From the NCBI GenBank assembly GCA_964035795.1, contig OZ038321.1, positions 25,511,781 through 25,575,780 on the forward strand: a stretch of 64,000 nucleotides of DNA. Reading direction: 5' to 3'. The stretch comes from Pterobdella sp. o SKG-2022. Taxonomy: Eukaryota > Annelida > Clitellata > Hirudinida > Piscicolidae. Shown one piece after another: positions 13,330 to 25,651 of this stretch; within the stretch, counting starts at the first letter, position 1; the number at the start of each line of letters is the position of its first letter. A model generated the notes under the pieces. That model made no database searches. It was not told the origin of the DNA and saw only the letters and a program-made list of their open reading frames with translations. Position numbers and translations under genes: made by a program.

Positions 13330-14620
13330 TTAACATTTTTCATTCAGAAATATTTAAACTCGGTTCAACAAGCCAAAGATAAATATCAAAAACACTAAAA
13401 GAATTTGTTAGGGTAAACAACGACCTCTTTAAACCCTTCCGCATTGTCAATGGTGTGAAACAAAGTTGTGTCCTGGCTTCAACTCTGTTCAGCATCTTCT
13501 TCAGCATGATGCTCAAAGAGGCCATGGAAGACCTTGACGATGAAGATGCTGTATACATCCGCTATCGCTTCGACGGCAGTCTATTCAATCTTAGAAGGTT
13601 GCAGGCCCACAAAAAGACTTGTGAGCATTTAGTTTGAGATTTTTTATTTGCCCACGACGCTGCCTTCGTTGCACATACCAAAAGAGCCTTGCAGCATTTG
13701 ACAACCTGCTTTGCAGAAATAGCCCAGATCTTTGGTCTCGAGCTAAACCTGAAAAAAACGCAAGTTCTCCACCAGCCTACACCTCAAGAAAAGTATCGCT
13801 TTCTTTACAAAACCATTAGTGAGACTTTGTTGAAGACCGTTCACCAGTTCCCTTACTTGGGCTGCACAATAACATCAGATGCCAAAATCGACAAAGAAAT
13901 AGATAACGGACTGGCCAACTCGTTACAACGCTTTTGGCAGACTGTACATAAAAGTCTGGAAAAACAAGCACCTGAAGAAGAGCACCAAAATTATCGTGTG
14001 CAGAGCCGTCATACTCACCACCCTACTGTACGGTTCTGAAGCATGGGTAACGTATCGTCACAGCGTGCGACTCCTGGAGCGTGTCTACCAGCGCTGTCTC
14101 TGCATTATTCTCAACATTCACTGGAGCGATTACGTCACAAATGTTGAGATCCTTGAGAAAGTGAAAATCACTAATATTGAAGCCATGCTACTAAAGTCAC
14201 AGCTACGCTGGGCAGGACATGTCTCCAGAATGGGCGATCATCGCTTACCCAAGATGGCCTTGTATAGCAAGCTTTCCACTGACCACCGTGACTTAGAGGC
14301 ACCAAAGAGGCGTTATAAGGCCTCTTTGGAAAAATCACTCAGTATCTGCCACATTGACCATAGCCAGTAGTCTACTTTGGGTGCCGACCGCGGCACCTGG
14401 CGCTACACAACCATCAGGCTGCTTCCTCTTTTGATGTTTCTCGCAAAATCAACCTGAAGGAAAAACGTTGCAGAAGAAAAAAGCTTGATGTCTCACCAGT
14501 CGTTTCTGACATAACCTTTAACTGAAGTCACTGTGGTCACGCCTGTCTATCTCACATTGGCCTAGTCAGCCACGAGTGCGCTTGCAGTAGACGTGGGAAC
14601 CCCCCTTCATAAAATCTTCG
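13330..14620 (+). mobile_element. LINE RT 3' half, sense to the FReD gene, unit 1
   Basis: Consecutive frames read FRIVNGVKQSCVLASTLF, SMMLKEAMEDLDDEDAVYIR, the relic FAHDAAF (usually FADDAA), FGLELNLKKTQVLHQP, FPYLGCTITSDAKIDKE, then LLYGSEAWVTYRH, NIHWSDYVTNVEIL and LRWAGHVSRMGDHRLPK. A degenerate CxxCG zinc-finger-like 3' end (CGHACLSHIGL) lies near 14560. It is a frameshifted LINE copy lacking its 5' half. Its last about 420 bp also occur in intron 2 of the inverted FReD gene, so it inserted before that duplication. Confidence 0.85.
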
Positions 14621-15363
14621 TTCGCGAAGTTAAGCCATTAGAAACAAATTTTCTAAACTTTTTAAAACTTTTCAAATCTTGAAAAAATTATTCTTATAAA
14701 ATATTTGTTTTCAATTTGAAGAAACATTGTAAATTTTTTCATTTTGAACGAATCCTTTCGAAAACAAGTTTTCACGGTCAGGTTCATTTAAATAAATGTG
14801 TTTAAGGTAAAAAGCTTTATAGTCAGACTTCGATAATTTTGCCTACAATGAAAATTTTACAAATATTTTTCTATACATCTCATGCAAAATATACATTCAG
14901 GTTTGGAAAGAATCCACCAATTGACCGCCAATGGCACAAAGCTTTTGCTCATTCTAGAGAAAAACAATGGAACAGTCTATTGTCAAAAATTTAACTTCTT
15001 CAAGATCGATGGATGTGAAAACAAATACCAGTTGCACGTTAAGAATCCCGTTCAAAAATTTGGTGAGTTTTTATTAAGTAATCAATTAAATAAAGTTTTC
15101 ACAACGGCTAGTTCTTAAGCACCCTGCCTCGAAACAAAGGCTCTTGAACGCCTAGTCTCTAAAAGAGTATACTATGTCAATTCTTATTATTTATTTTATT
15201 GTTTATAAAGTAATTGATTTTATTTAAATTTTAGGAATTGTGTTTCAAACTTTAAAAAACTTCAGAGCGTTTATAATAGCATTTATATATATCTGAGACG
15301 TACGTTTTTCGTTGAAAATAGCTAGTTGTAGATTTGTAGACTTTACAATTTTGTAATAAAAAC

Positions 15364-15465
15364 TTTCTATTGTTGTCTTTCCATTATAAATAATATGACA
15401 CATTTATAAGGAGTTTTCTATTGTTGTCTTTCCATTATAACTAATATGACACATTTATAAGGAGT
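15364..15465. repeat. 51-bp direct tandem duplication at the FReD exon 4 acceptor, unit 1
   Basis: Two adjacent copies of a 51-bp block (15364-15414 and 15415-15465) differ at one base (ATAAAT versus ATAACT). The inverted paralogue has a single copy of this block running straight into its intact TTAG acceptor, so the duplication is derived in the tandem units. Confidence 0.92.
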
Positions 15466-16254
15466 TGGGTGACAGTTTTGTAGCGTTAGCAAATGTAAAT
15501 TGTTCACAATTGACAGGTCATGGCATGACAGCTCAAAATGGGGCTAATTTTACAACAATTGACTCAGATAATGACTTATCTACGAATAATTGTGCTAAAA
15601 GATTCAGGGGTGGCTGGTGGTACAAACGTTGTCATGCCTCTAACTTGAATGGAGTGTATGGGTCTGAAGCATATGGTGAAGGAATTAATTATCGTCCTCT
15701 CACCACATATTATGAATCCATGAAATCTACCAGAATGTTGGTGGCTGTGTGAAGATTTGAACCATTGTTGTTGATTAATATTAAGAGTGATTTTGGATAA
15801 AAGTATTTGGATGGTAAAAATTATAGAATTTCAAGTTAAATATATTTTATAAAAGATTCCAAATTGTTGAAATTGAGTTTTTTTTAAACATCTCCATCAA
15901 GTTTTTTTAAAAAAATATATTAAAGTATATTGTTTTATTCTCATTTTTACTAGGTTTCACAAACGATCATAAGTTTTGACGTTTCATCATAATTGTTTTT
16001 CTCATTATTTTTGTTACCTAATACATTATCTTTTTTTGGGTTAGAAGCATTGAAAATAAAGATCAGATGAAATGGGGTTTGTTCATTACAGAAAATTATG
16101 CTGCAAACATTGAGAAATCAAAAGTTTTCATAAAGGTATATTAGAAAAACTTTAACATTATTTTAAGCGCAAGGAAGATTGGCTAGATTACTCCGGTTCT
16201 GAAAAATTTAAATTGGCTCTAAGTTAGAGATAAGATTTAAATAAAATTGTAGAG

Positions 16255-16455
16255 CTAATATTTGAATTTAGGTCTAAAATCAGAAGAGCTGATACCAATT
16301 TCTGAAATAATCAGAAAGCAAAAACTTAGGTCTTTGCACTCAACTAATTTATAGGTCCCTGTATTGTACACTGATTTCTTCAGCACTAACTCCAGGCAGT
16401 TAAGTCCACTTTCAGCTGCAAATACCTGAAACCATTTTTGGTGCATTTTTTTCAT
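16255..16455 (-). CDS. Unidentified possible exon, unit 1
   Basis: Minus-strand frame reading FQVFAAESGLNCLELVLKKS, then YKLVECKDLSFCF. A plausible acceptor (GGTTTCAG) precedes the VFAAES segment. The NCLEL and ECKDLSF spacing faintly recalls the C-terminal end of a C-type lectin-like domain. I could not find partner exons. The unit 2 counterpart is 35076-34876. It may be a gene relic or chance. Confidence 0.25.
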   Translation of the reverse strand: MKKMHQKWFQVFAAESGLNCLELVLKKSVYNTGTYKLVECKDLSFCFLIISEIGISSSDFRPKFKY

Positions 16456-17011
16456 TTCTAAGCTTTTTCATATCAATAGTTTTTTTTTTCAAAATTCTTT
16501 TTTTCAAATATCGTTTTAAGGATCTATTTTTTATCCTAGTCTAGTTTTCCAAATAAAATTCATACGGGAGCTTGCTTATACTTTAAATTGTTGCCGTATT
16601 CGTTAACAATAATAATTTATTCCAAACTAGTTATTGTAAAATTCAAATGAAAACATTTGTGCAAAATAAATGAAGTAAAAAAAATATGAATTTTGTACAG
16701 TAACTTCAATTATGAGAAAACATTGAAGACGTTTTTGTGTTTTGTTCAGTACATTAGCACTGTTGTATTTTCTGGAGTTCCTTTTTGTTCAAGAAAATGA
16801 GTCTCACAAAACAAAGAATCAAAATTTCTGAAGAAATGCACTGGTTTTCGGCAAAAACTCACTAACTTCGTGATTAGTAATAAATTATAGGCTTAAACCA
16901 TCAACATGCTAAAAAACACAATTGTAAAAATAATTACTGAATTTTATATATTATATAGAATTTCATATTATTTGAATAACTTTTTATTTTCAATTTTTCA
17001 TGAGGAATTTT

Positions 17012-17140
17012 TGATACATTTATTTAAAAAAACTAAAATTTTCGATAAGTACAACCTTATCATAGATCGTTAGTAGTATAATATTGTGAAGGTATGTGAT
17101 TATAATCGAAAATTTTAGTTCATTTAAAATAAATGTATCA
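17012..17140. mobile_element. Fold-back/MITE element, unit 1
   Basis: Imperfect inverted repeat: TGATACATTTATTT with AACTAAAATTTTCGATAAG on the left and the reverse complement on the right (ATCGAAAATTTTAGTT with AAATAAATGTATCA). The internal region is about 45 bp. It shares the TTTTCGATAAG core with the other hairpins in this window. The unit 2 copy is at 35633-35761. Confidence 0.8.
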
Positions 17141-17520
17141 AAAAATTTCTCAGAAATAATTGAAAAAACACATATTTTTTGGTAATGATTCATAATGATA
17201 GTCTTCCATTGAATTACCATATAACCAGTTACGATTTAATTTTTTCGCTAATGTTTAAGGATAAGGCTAAACTTATCGAAAATTATAGCTTTCGATTCTC
17301 AAAAAAAGTATTAAAAATTTACTTTATTTGATGTTTTTTGTTAAAAAATATTTATAGAAAAATATGTTTTTATAGTTTTTTTGTATTTTGTCTAAAATAT
17401 TTTTGTTCTTTTTACAATGAAGAACAGAAAATAATGTATAAATGAAATTTAAGCTTTGAATAAGCTCCAAAGATTGAAATAATAATAATAATTATTATTA
17501 TTAATCTTTATCTTTGTATA

Positions 17521-17784
17521 GCAAAAAATTTAAAAATCAAATTTACTTCAAATGTGCTCAAAAAATCTTTTGAAGCTGTCTATGGTAGAAGTAAGTTTAC
17601 AAAAGTTTGTGGAAGTTCTTACCAAAATGTGATGTGTGTAAATTATCTAGAAAAGAGTTTCACAGACGTGGGCTTTTTGAATAAAAATGACGCAAAAACA
17701 GGCTCGAGGAAAGTGTTTGATGTAGCTGGAAACCAATACTCCACTGTACCAAAAATGCTTCTATATGTTTTTTTAATGAAGTAA
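17521..17784 (+). CDS. Unidentified possible terminal exon, unit 1
   Basis: An open frame runs after a TATAG acceptor-like site into KSFEAVYGRSKFTKVCGSSY, then MCVNYLEKSFTDVGFLNKND and DVAGNQYSTVPKMLLY, and stops at 17784. The composition looks more protein-like than the surrounding AT-rich frames. I do not recognise the family and see no upstream exon. The unit 2 counterpart is 36142-36405. Confidence 0.35.
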   Translation, partial: AKNLKIKFTSNVLKKSFEAVYGRSKFTKVCGSSYQNVMCVNYLEKSFTDVGFLNKNDAKTGSRKVFDVAGNQYSTVPKMLLYVFLMK

Positions 17785-18611
17785 TATAATTTTGATAAAA
17801 TTTATTGAATTTCAAATAAATTTTTTAGATCATTTGCCATGCTTTATTCATATTGAAAATTAATGACCCATTTGAAAATCTAAAGATAAAAAGTTTTCGT
17901 GTGTTTGGTGTCACTAAATGTCTGTTGCTCATCATTCTTTATCAAAAACAAATCTTTTTTAAACTATTTATAAAGCTTTTTTTCAAATATTTTAAAAATT
18001 TGACTCAGAAATATCTTAAAGAGTTGGCCACTCAATAATATACCACGTTTTTGGGACATATAAACACTAAGAATCACACAATATTGATCAACAAATAGAT
18101 AAAAACACTTATTTTAAATTGATCTGTTGAACATATAGCTTCGTGTATAACTTCTGTCTGCCAGATTCTATAATTTTAGCCATTGTTAATTTGTTTTCTA
18201 GTTTTCCAAAACATGGAACTAATTTATAGAAAATTTAAAGTATGTGTGTTTGAATTTTTTGTTTTATTGTTCTATTTCAGATCTTCAGACCGAATAGTAC
18301 AAATTACATAAGTAAACCAAGTATAGTTTAAGAGTTTTTGATCAAAAATAATGTTTGATCAAAAAAAAAAAATTCATTCCTAAATGCAAAAAAAACAAGT
18401 ATATCTAGATAAAAAAGTTGAGAAATTTTCAAAAAAACACAAAAAACGATCGAAATATGTGGTTTTTGATGTAGTTTACTCTGGTGCTTCTAGTAGAAAT
18501 GTAAATTACTTCTTTTTAGAAGTATCTTATTTTATTTGTAACTAATACTTAATAACTTTTTTATACGTCGATTTATAGAAAAACTTTAGTAAATATTTTG
18601 AGCAAAAAAAT

Positions 18612-18688
18612 AGCTATAATTTTCGATAAGTTTAGCCTTAGCATAAATCATTAGCAGGATGAGGATAAACTTATCGAAAATTATAGCT
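18612..18688. mobile_element. Perfect 23-bp inverted-repeat hairpin (MITE-like)
   Basis: The left arm at 18612-18634 starts AGCTATAATTTTCGATAAG and is perfectly complementary to the right arm at 18666-18688, with a 31-nt spacer. The same hairpin recurs at 37233-37309, and its right part is at 1-67 where the window cuts it. A right half-copy lies at 17246-17290. The family is related to the fold-back elements at 17012 and 47415. Confidence 0.85.
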
Positions 18689-18960
18689 GTTTTTTTGCAC
18701 AATATATCGACATGAAAAAAGTTTTTAAATTACTTCTTATTCCCCCACATCGTATCAGACCATTTTGTTACAAGCACACTTTTTTCCACTAAGTCTTTCT
18801 CAGACTCTTAGGCTCAAGCTGTGTAGAGTTGTTTTTGCAGTGTACCTTGAACATGAATGTGACAAAAGGGACAAAAGATAAATTATGAAAATTGATTTTA
18901 ATGAATGTAAAAGTAGATGATTGTGGGAATCATAAAAGTTTTTGGTTATCACACCAAAGT

Positions 18961-19129
18961 GTAATGTAACGGGGTATTTATGAAGCGCCTTTCATCATAG
19001 ATCAAAGCGCTTGCTCCAAATAACGAAAACATGCTGTGGAACAGGTTCTAATTGTAGGACCACGCGGGATCGAAACCAGAGATTTTAGATAGTTATTCTA
19101 ATGCTCTAACTTTGAGCTATACGGGCAAA
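18961..19129 (-). mobile_element. tRNA-derived SINE, unit 2
   Basis: Tandem-unit counterpart of the SINE at 340-508, same orientation and sequence. Confidence 0.8.
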
Positions 19130-20789
19130 CAAATTAAAGAAACATTCTTCCATTAAAATTTGTTCATTAATTTTAGAATTAAATAAAAAATTATATTATT
19201 TGAAAATTCTGTCATATATTTTTCAATCTTACATCTTATATAATCCACTTTGACAATTTTTGCTTCATGGTATGCTTTGATATTTGAAAATGTAACTTAG
19301 TTAACGAAAAGCTTTGTACCTCAAAAAAAGTTTATTTGTGGTAAGTTTGAATTAAACAGTCATTAAAATTTTTTTTTCTCAAATGGGTGGTTCATCAATA
19401 GATAGTCACAAAATAATGGTGCATGAACCGCTAAACATATCTGAACTAGATATATCTCATTATATTTACTATTTTTCATAAAGTAATTGTCGTAGTTTAG
19501 CTAGTTAAATTTTTATTTTAAACTTCACTAAACATTTTGTAGATTATTTTCATTCGTATTCAGATCTAAAAAATTCAAACCTTGTTTTCAAATTTGCTTT
19601 TATTTTTTACTATTAGCTAGCTTTAGATTTGTAGGCTTACGTATAATATAATACGTTCGTGCCCAAAATTAGGCATTATTTTTTCCATATAACTTTAAAG
19701 AATTTTGTTGAATAGTTTTATCGAGTTTTGCGTTTAAAATTTTATCATAAAAAATTTTTTAGACGCAAAACTCAAAATAAAAACTCTTACAAAGCTTTCA
19801 ACGAAACCTATAAAACAGTGATACAGACCAAAGACTACTCTTTCACTGGACGTCTCAGATAACCAAGTATAAACAAGTCAGAACCCACAATGCACCTTTT
19901 AATCTGTTTCCCTCATAAATTTGAGTAGGTCATACTGGAAAAAGCTTCTAAAAATTTGAATAAAAGAAAAATAGATGCATGTGAAACAAATGAGATAAAA
20001 AGGCATAATATCAGTCTGATGGTCTCACAGAGATAATATTGAAAAGACGATGTGATATTGAGAACGATTGATTTAGAATTTTATATAAACAAAAATATTA
20101 TAAAAGAAGGTCGTACGACTAAGGGTCTTCAGTTCAATATATTCATAAAGTGTACAAAACAAAGAACAATATTAGCAAATTTTAATTTTGAATTATTATA
20201 CTCTTAAATTTATGATTAACTAGATAAGCCTATTGAACAAAATCGAACTAAATCAATTTTATTAACAGAATATTAATACGAAGCTTTTTATGTTAGAAAT
20301 AAATTCAAATGATGATTATCATGGCGCACTCCTGTTTTAGCTAATAAATGTATAAGTGAAGAAGTAAATGTATTATAATGTAATCACTTGATAATGTAAG
20401 CTAGCCTCACAAAAAGCTTCGTGTCACTTAATAAATACTTTGTGTTTGTTGTTCTTACTTTAAAATGCATCATGTCATTTTAATATTCTCCTGTTTTACA
20501 TGTTTCAGCTATAGTTCAGAAATTATAAAAATAAAATCGGATAGAATTCCATTTTGTAATATCATTTTCAGTCTGCAATATGATGAAGTCTAAATAAAGC
20601 ACAAAATTCATGGGTAGTCAAATAAACAATTAAAAAACTAAACAATATGAAAAACGCCGTTTTTTTTATTTTGATAAAATGAAATTGAAAAAAAAAAATA
20701 AAATATAAATAAATGAATAACTAATGAAAAAAAATGACAACCACTTGCTACAAACCAGTACACAATAATGAACACAAACTTTTCCCTCA

Positions 20790-21481
20790 TTGATAGGTAG
20801 CTTTCTTCCGTTTCAGTCTGATGAAAAGGATGTCTTGTATGATATTGAATCCTTGTTTACGAACGTGCCGGTGAAGGAGACGATTGAATATATCACGAAA
20901 GCGATTAATGAAGATGAGAAACTTCTTTCCTTCTGCTCCAAACAGATTTTTCTAAGTTATTACTTAAAGCCACAACGGAGAATTTGTTCACAGCCAATGG
21001 AAAGCTTTACAAGCAAATTGATGGTGTCTCAATGGGGGGACCATTATTGGTGGTTTTGTCTATATGCTTTTTCAATTATATGGAAAAAAAAGTAGTGGCG
21101 CTACGAAATCCTATTTTTTACGCAAGGTATGTCGATGGCACATATGTCAGAAGAAAGAAGAATGGAAAAGATGAACTGTAAAACGCCCTCACCTCCTTTC
21201 ACAACAACATTAGACTCACAATCGAGAAGAATCCTACGAAGTTTCTAAACACTCATATTCTCAAGAATATTAATGGTACACTCGCTTTCAAAGTTTTTCG
21301 GAAAGATACCAAATTGCCCACGCATTGGTCATCGGCGATCCCAAAACTATATAAGAAAAACATGTGTACAGGGCTATTAAAATTGGATCGGATTTCAAAC
21401 ACGAACTGGAGTTAATAAAGAAAAAATACATACGGGCAGGTTTCCCAGTAAAATTCATCCTTTCAATAATAAGACAGTTTG
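20790..21481 (+). mobile_element. Penelope-like RT fragment, unit 2
   Basis: Identical translations to the unit 1 fragment, including the SMGGPL and mutated YVDG motifs and the frame breaks. Confidence 0.85.
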
Positions 21482-21510
21482 AAACTAAGAAAAAAGCTTT
21501 CCCTGTCCCA

Positions 21511-21911
21511 GAGTGTCTCTAGGATAGTAAAAATGCTTAAAATCTTTGCAGCACATAGAATCCCTTTTGAAATTGTTTTTACAATAAGATTGATGTATGA
21601 AAACACATTCACTCTTGTGATGACCCATGAAGGCAATACTGACCTCTTCCAGATCAATATGGGTATCCACTCCCTTCGTTTCTTTTCATTATTTTCTTGG
21701 ATTATACTCTCCGCACCTTATTTCTTTTTTCAAATTAAATGACTTCCAAGAGAGAAGGAAGTTGCAATGTCTCTTCTGAAATACTCGTCAAACTTGAATT
21801 TGCCAACTATAGCGCTTCGATGGAAGATACGATAAAAAAAGCCGAGTCTCTTTTTCACAAAATCGAAACCGCCACTAAAAATTGAGGTCTTTTTATCAAT
21901 GCCAGCAACTC
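21511..21911 (+). mobile_element. LINE RT remnant, unit 2
   Basis: Same deleted RT remnant as at 2890-3290, one tandem period later. Confidence 0.7.
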
Positions 21912-24111
21912 ACTTTAAACCCTCTGTAAAGAGTCATATTCATTCTATGAATGATGACGAAATCGTAATCAAAGTAATGGCACTTAAACAATTTTATGTT
22001 GAAGAAGCGAGGCGGCCCATGTGCGAATCATCCGTGTTATGCGTGGTGCTTGGTGTTGGACCGACCACCAGTTTTTTGGAGCTAAGATGAACTTTTTTTA
22101 AACCTAAGGACCGTAAGTTTGAGACAGAATACTTGAACGTCAGAAGAGATGAACACGATTGATCGGTTTAAGTGAAAAAATTTCTCATCACGCAATATAC
22201 ACCCCTTATAGCAAATATTAAGTCATATCTGATAAATATGATCTTTATAAAAATTTCATCATGAGATAAAATCGATATAGTTGAAATATTAAATGCACTC
22301 AAGACAAATCATTTCATTTTTGTGGTAAGAAGATTGCTCGAAAAATGCCACATCATTCTGAACCGTTTTTCATTTCCACTTAGGAACGGACTATTTGAAA
22401 TTGTGTAAAACTCATATTTGCTTCAAATTTGACTATTTTTTAATATTTTTTTCAAGTAGGTTTATTCGAATGATAAAAAAGGAACCTTCAATTTTTTATC
22501 ACTTTTGAATAAATTGAGTTTTCAAAAATAAAATTATTTTCAAACCTAAAAAATATTCGTTTAACGGCAGTTATTGAGAAAGATTTTTAAAAAAATTATT
22601 TTGATTATTCACTAACTTTCATAATGCCTATTTTTTTTAAACTGAAAAGTTTTCAAAATTGCCACATTATTTAGAAGACAAAATGCGAGTTTTTCTAAAA
22701 ACAGACTTTACTGTTCAAGTTCTGAAAAAACTTGATTATTTTTCAATTTTTTTGTTTGAATTATTTTGCATTAAATTTATATAATTCATAAACCAAATAA
22801 ACAAAGCATATACTTGAGAATGTTACTCAGTTAACGAAAAGTCTGTTATCTCTATGAAATTTATTGGGTTTCTAAAACTACTAGTACTATGTTCTAAACG
22901 CTTGAAATACATTGAATATGGCCAAAAATTACAGCATTTGACAAATAAAGGTCAAATCAAGAAGCTCCGTGTTTAACAAACTAACTTGAAATAAAAGTGT
23001 TCTAATGTATAAGTTGATCAATATTGTGTGATGCTGAATGTTTTGATCAATAATGTATCTTGCTAAATATTTTATGTCTCACAAACGTGGTATCTCATTA
23101 GATCAACAACACCATTCCACTCAAATTGAGACATTGAGAAGTTTTGAATCTTGATAAGTTTGCTTCGAAAGCTCAAAACTTTTCTGTAGGTTCTATTACT
23201 AAACTTGATGTTAGCTCAGATCTTAAACTATACAATTCTACAAACTCAAAGGATCTTAAAAATATGCTACCAATCAATAAAATTTGCCTTCATAAGAGAC
23301 GATAGAATCGTTTTCCCATCAGTGTCATTATGCTAAACATTTTTTGAAAAGTTGAGACTAGATGTAAAAAAATCGTACAGTTGACCTGGAGACCTGGGTC
23401 AATCAGAAAAAAAATACAGAAGAATGTCTAGACAGAAAAAAAGTTTGTTAAAAGGCAAAACTCATAAATACAATGAAATACAATTAAATCCGAAACAAAA
23501 TTATGGTGAACTTCATGCTCAACAACTTAAGCCACTTAAGTAATATATGAAAAATGAAAACACTTTTCAAAGTTTCATTCAAGCCAACTTAGTTTTTCAT
23601 CAATTATATTCACACTTTAAGTGAATTGAGCAAACTTATAAGAGTTTTTCAAACTTTGAATGTTATCGTTATGTTCGAAAAATTGAAATAATTTTTGAAA
23701 AAATTATAAAAGTTGTTAAAACCAAATATTATAGACAGATGGATATGATCAAAAAACATAAATCAATCATTTTTTTAAATGGTGAAAGTTATTATAGCAA
23801 AAAATTCATATTTTTTCTTCAAGATTCATAAACTTCGTGAGAAAAGATAGAGTGAAAATAAATTGATATCTGCGTATCAAGTTCGCAAGGAAATGGTCAA
23901 AGACCATCAATCTAGTTAAACCAAGTTTCTTGAATTGTTAAAATAATTATCGTCATAATATTTAAAACAAATCACATCAGGAGCTAAAAGTGCTCAACTT
24001 ATTTCACTTCATTTCAAAGATAAAAAAAATCATAAATTTCACAACAGGTTTCAACTTCATAAGAACGTATAAAATAGAAATAAATATTCATGTTTGCGTG
24101 TCTTTTCACCT

Positions 24112-24119
24112 TATAAAAG
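24112..24119 (+). promoter_or_regulatory. TATA box of FReD gene, unit 2
   Basis: Same TATAAAAG and spacing as unit 1, 40 nt before the ATG at 24159. Confidence 0.7.
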
Positions 24120-25390
24120 AAGGAAGTTTTTAAGCTTCAGCATTCAAAAACATCCAAAATGATTTGTTCATTGTTTTTGATCTTGATCTTACACTGTGCT
24201 TCCAGCTATGCACAATGTGAAGGCTTGTTCACTATAGATGATGTACGTAAAGGTGGAGATTGCCTTGGTAATGAATCTTGGGTGGTGAGTTTTCTTTAAT
24301 TTCTTTATATTGTCTCATTGTCATATTTGAGGGCATGAAAAACTAGCTGTGAAATCACGCCAAAGTGCATGAAGCTTATTTTATTATTGGCGTCTAATTC
24401 AATTGCATCAAACATGTTGACCCTTTCATTCACACTGTTCATTCTCTTCTGTGTTTCCTTTGAACCTTATTCTTAAAGTTCCAACTCAACCGTTGAATGT
24501 TATGATAATAATGCCTTCTTACATGGAAAGTTTTTTAACGTGTTTTCTGTACCATAAACCATAATTTCAGTCAAACCATGCTATCCTTCCACCCCATCTT
24601 ACATTTTTAGGCGTGTTTTTGTTCAGTTTGACTGACTAAATAATGCGTAAAAGGCTCTTTTTACCATTAATTTTTCTTGAAAAAATTTTATCTAGCCGGC
24701 AGAATTCGACCTGCTTCAATATAATTTTGCATCTTTTTTACACTCTTTTTTTTTGCTAATTCTCAAATATGAGTTTTTGAATTCATTCATTCTCTAATCT
24801 TTTATCTTTTTTTTAAAGTTTCATATTTCATAAAATCTTTCAAAAAATGGTCAAAAATAACTATTAAAAACTATATGTGTCTAATATTTAAGCCATTGTT
24901 TGCACCACACAAACATTTTCAAAGTTAATTCAGAGAAGAGTCGATGGCTCGGTGAATTTCACAAGAGGACTGGCAGACTACATCCATGGTTTTGGGGATG
25001 TAAATGGAAACTATTGGATCGGTGAGATTTCAAAAACTTGAGCATCCTTATCAAAACTATTATTATAAAACTTTCGTTTCAAGTCAAAACATAGTTGAAA
25101 AATTTTCTCTACAAAACTTTTCCTTTTGCCTTTATTCTTAGTTTCGATAAGCTTTCACGACTGTTGAACATTATGCTTGGAGTTTTCAGATCTATTCTTA
25201 GTTTAGCTAGTAAAGTCTTTTTTGGTCTACTCACATGAAGTTTCGATGTATCTAGGAACTAATTTTTTATAGCTCTTTGCGCCGGTGCACTTGAGTCTAG
25301 TTTCAAGATAGGACTATTCACGCAGACTTGCGAGAAGCGATGGTCTGGCTCAGTTCTTGCGTGTTTGTTATTTTGTATGGCTTTTATAAT

Positions 25391-25651
25391 TTCAATCTTT
25401 TTTGCTAGAATACTCCTAACACTCATAGAAGGATTTCGTAACCAAAAGAAAGAAGCTGTGATAACTTTCATCGATTTCAAAAAAGTATTTGACCCGATAG
25501 ATCGGTCCAAAATGAGAAAAAACCCTTGTTGCATATGGAATTCCTTCTGAAATCGTTAATTCATTATGAGTGATGTATGCAAAACTCTCCGTCGTTGTAG
25601 TAACCCTTGAAGGCAATACTGACATCTTCCAGGTCGATGCGTACATCCATC
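25391..25651 (+). mobile_element. LINE RT palm fragment, unit 2
   Basis: Tandem counterpart of the fragment at 6770-7030 with identical translation. Confidence 0.75.

Larger units (their letters stand above)
5538..15752 (+). pseudogene. Fibrinogen-related domain (FReD) lectin gene, unit 1, probable splice-acceptor pseudogene
   Basis: Four exons: 5538-5663, 6304-6400, 14901-15062 and about 15469-15752. Exon 1 encodes a hydrophobic signal peptide (MICSLFLILILHCASSYA) and the start of the FReD. Exon 2 gives the family core LIQRRVDGSVNF and GFGDVNGNYWIG. Exon 3 continues with the YWIG-LERIHQL junction. Exon 4 carries the calcium-site motif DSDND, GGWWYKRCHASNLNG and the C-terminus. Donors are canonical (GTGAGT, GTGAGA, GTGAGT). 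The exon 2 start at 6304 (CAAAG acceptor) is chosen because it restores W-V-L-I-Q-R-R. Exon 3 ends in phase 1, but no AG before exon 4 fits: the expected acceptor reads TTGG at 15465-15468 where the inverted paralogue has TTAG, and the nearby AGs lead to an early stop. Read-through of exon 3 would end at 15118 after 146 residues. Intron 2 is 8.5 kb of retroelements. FReD proteins usually act as secreted recognition lectins; ligand unknown. Confidence 0.82.
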
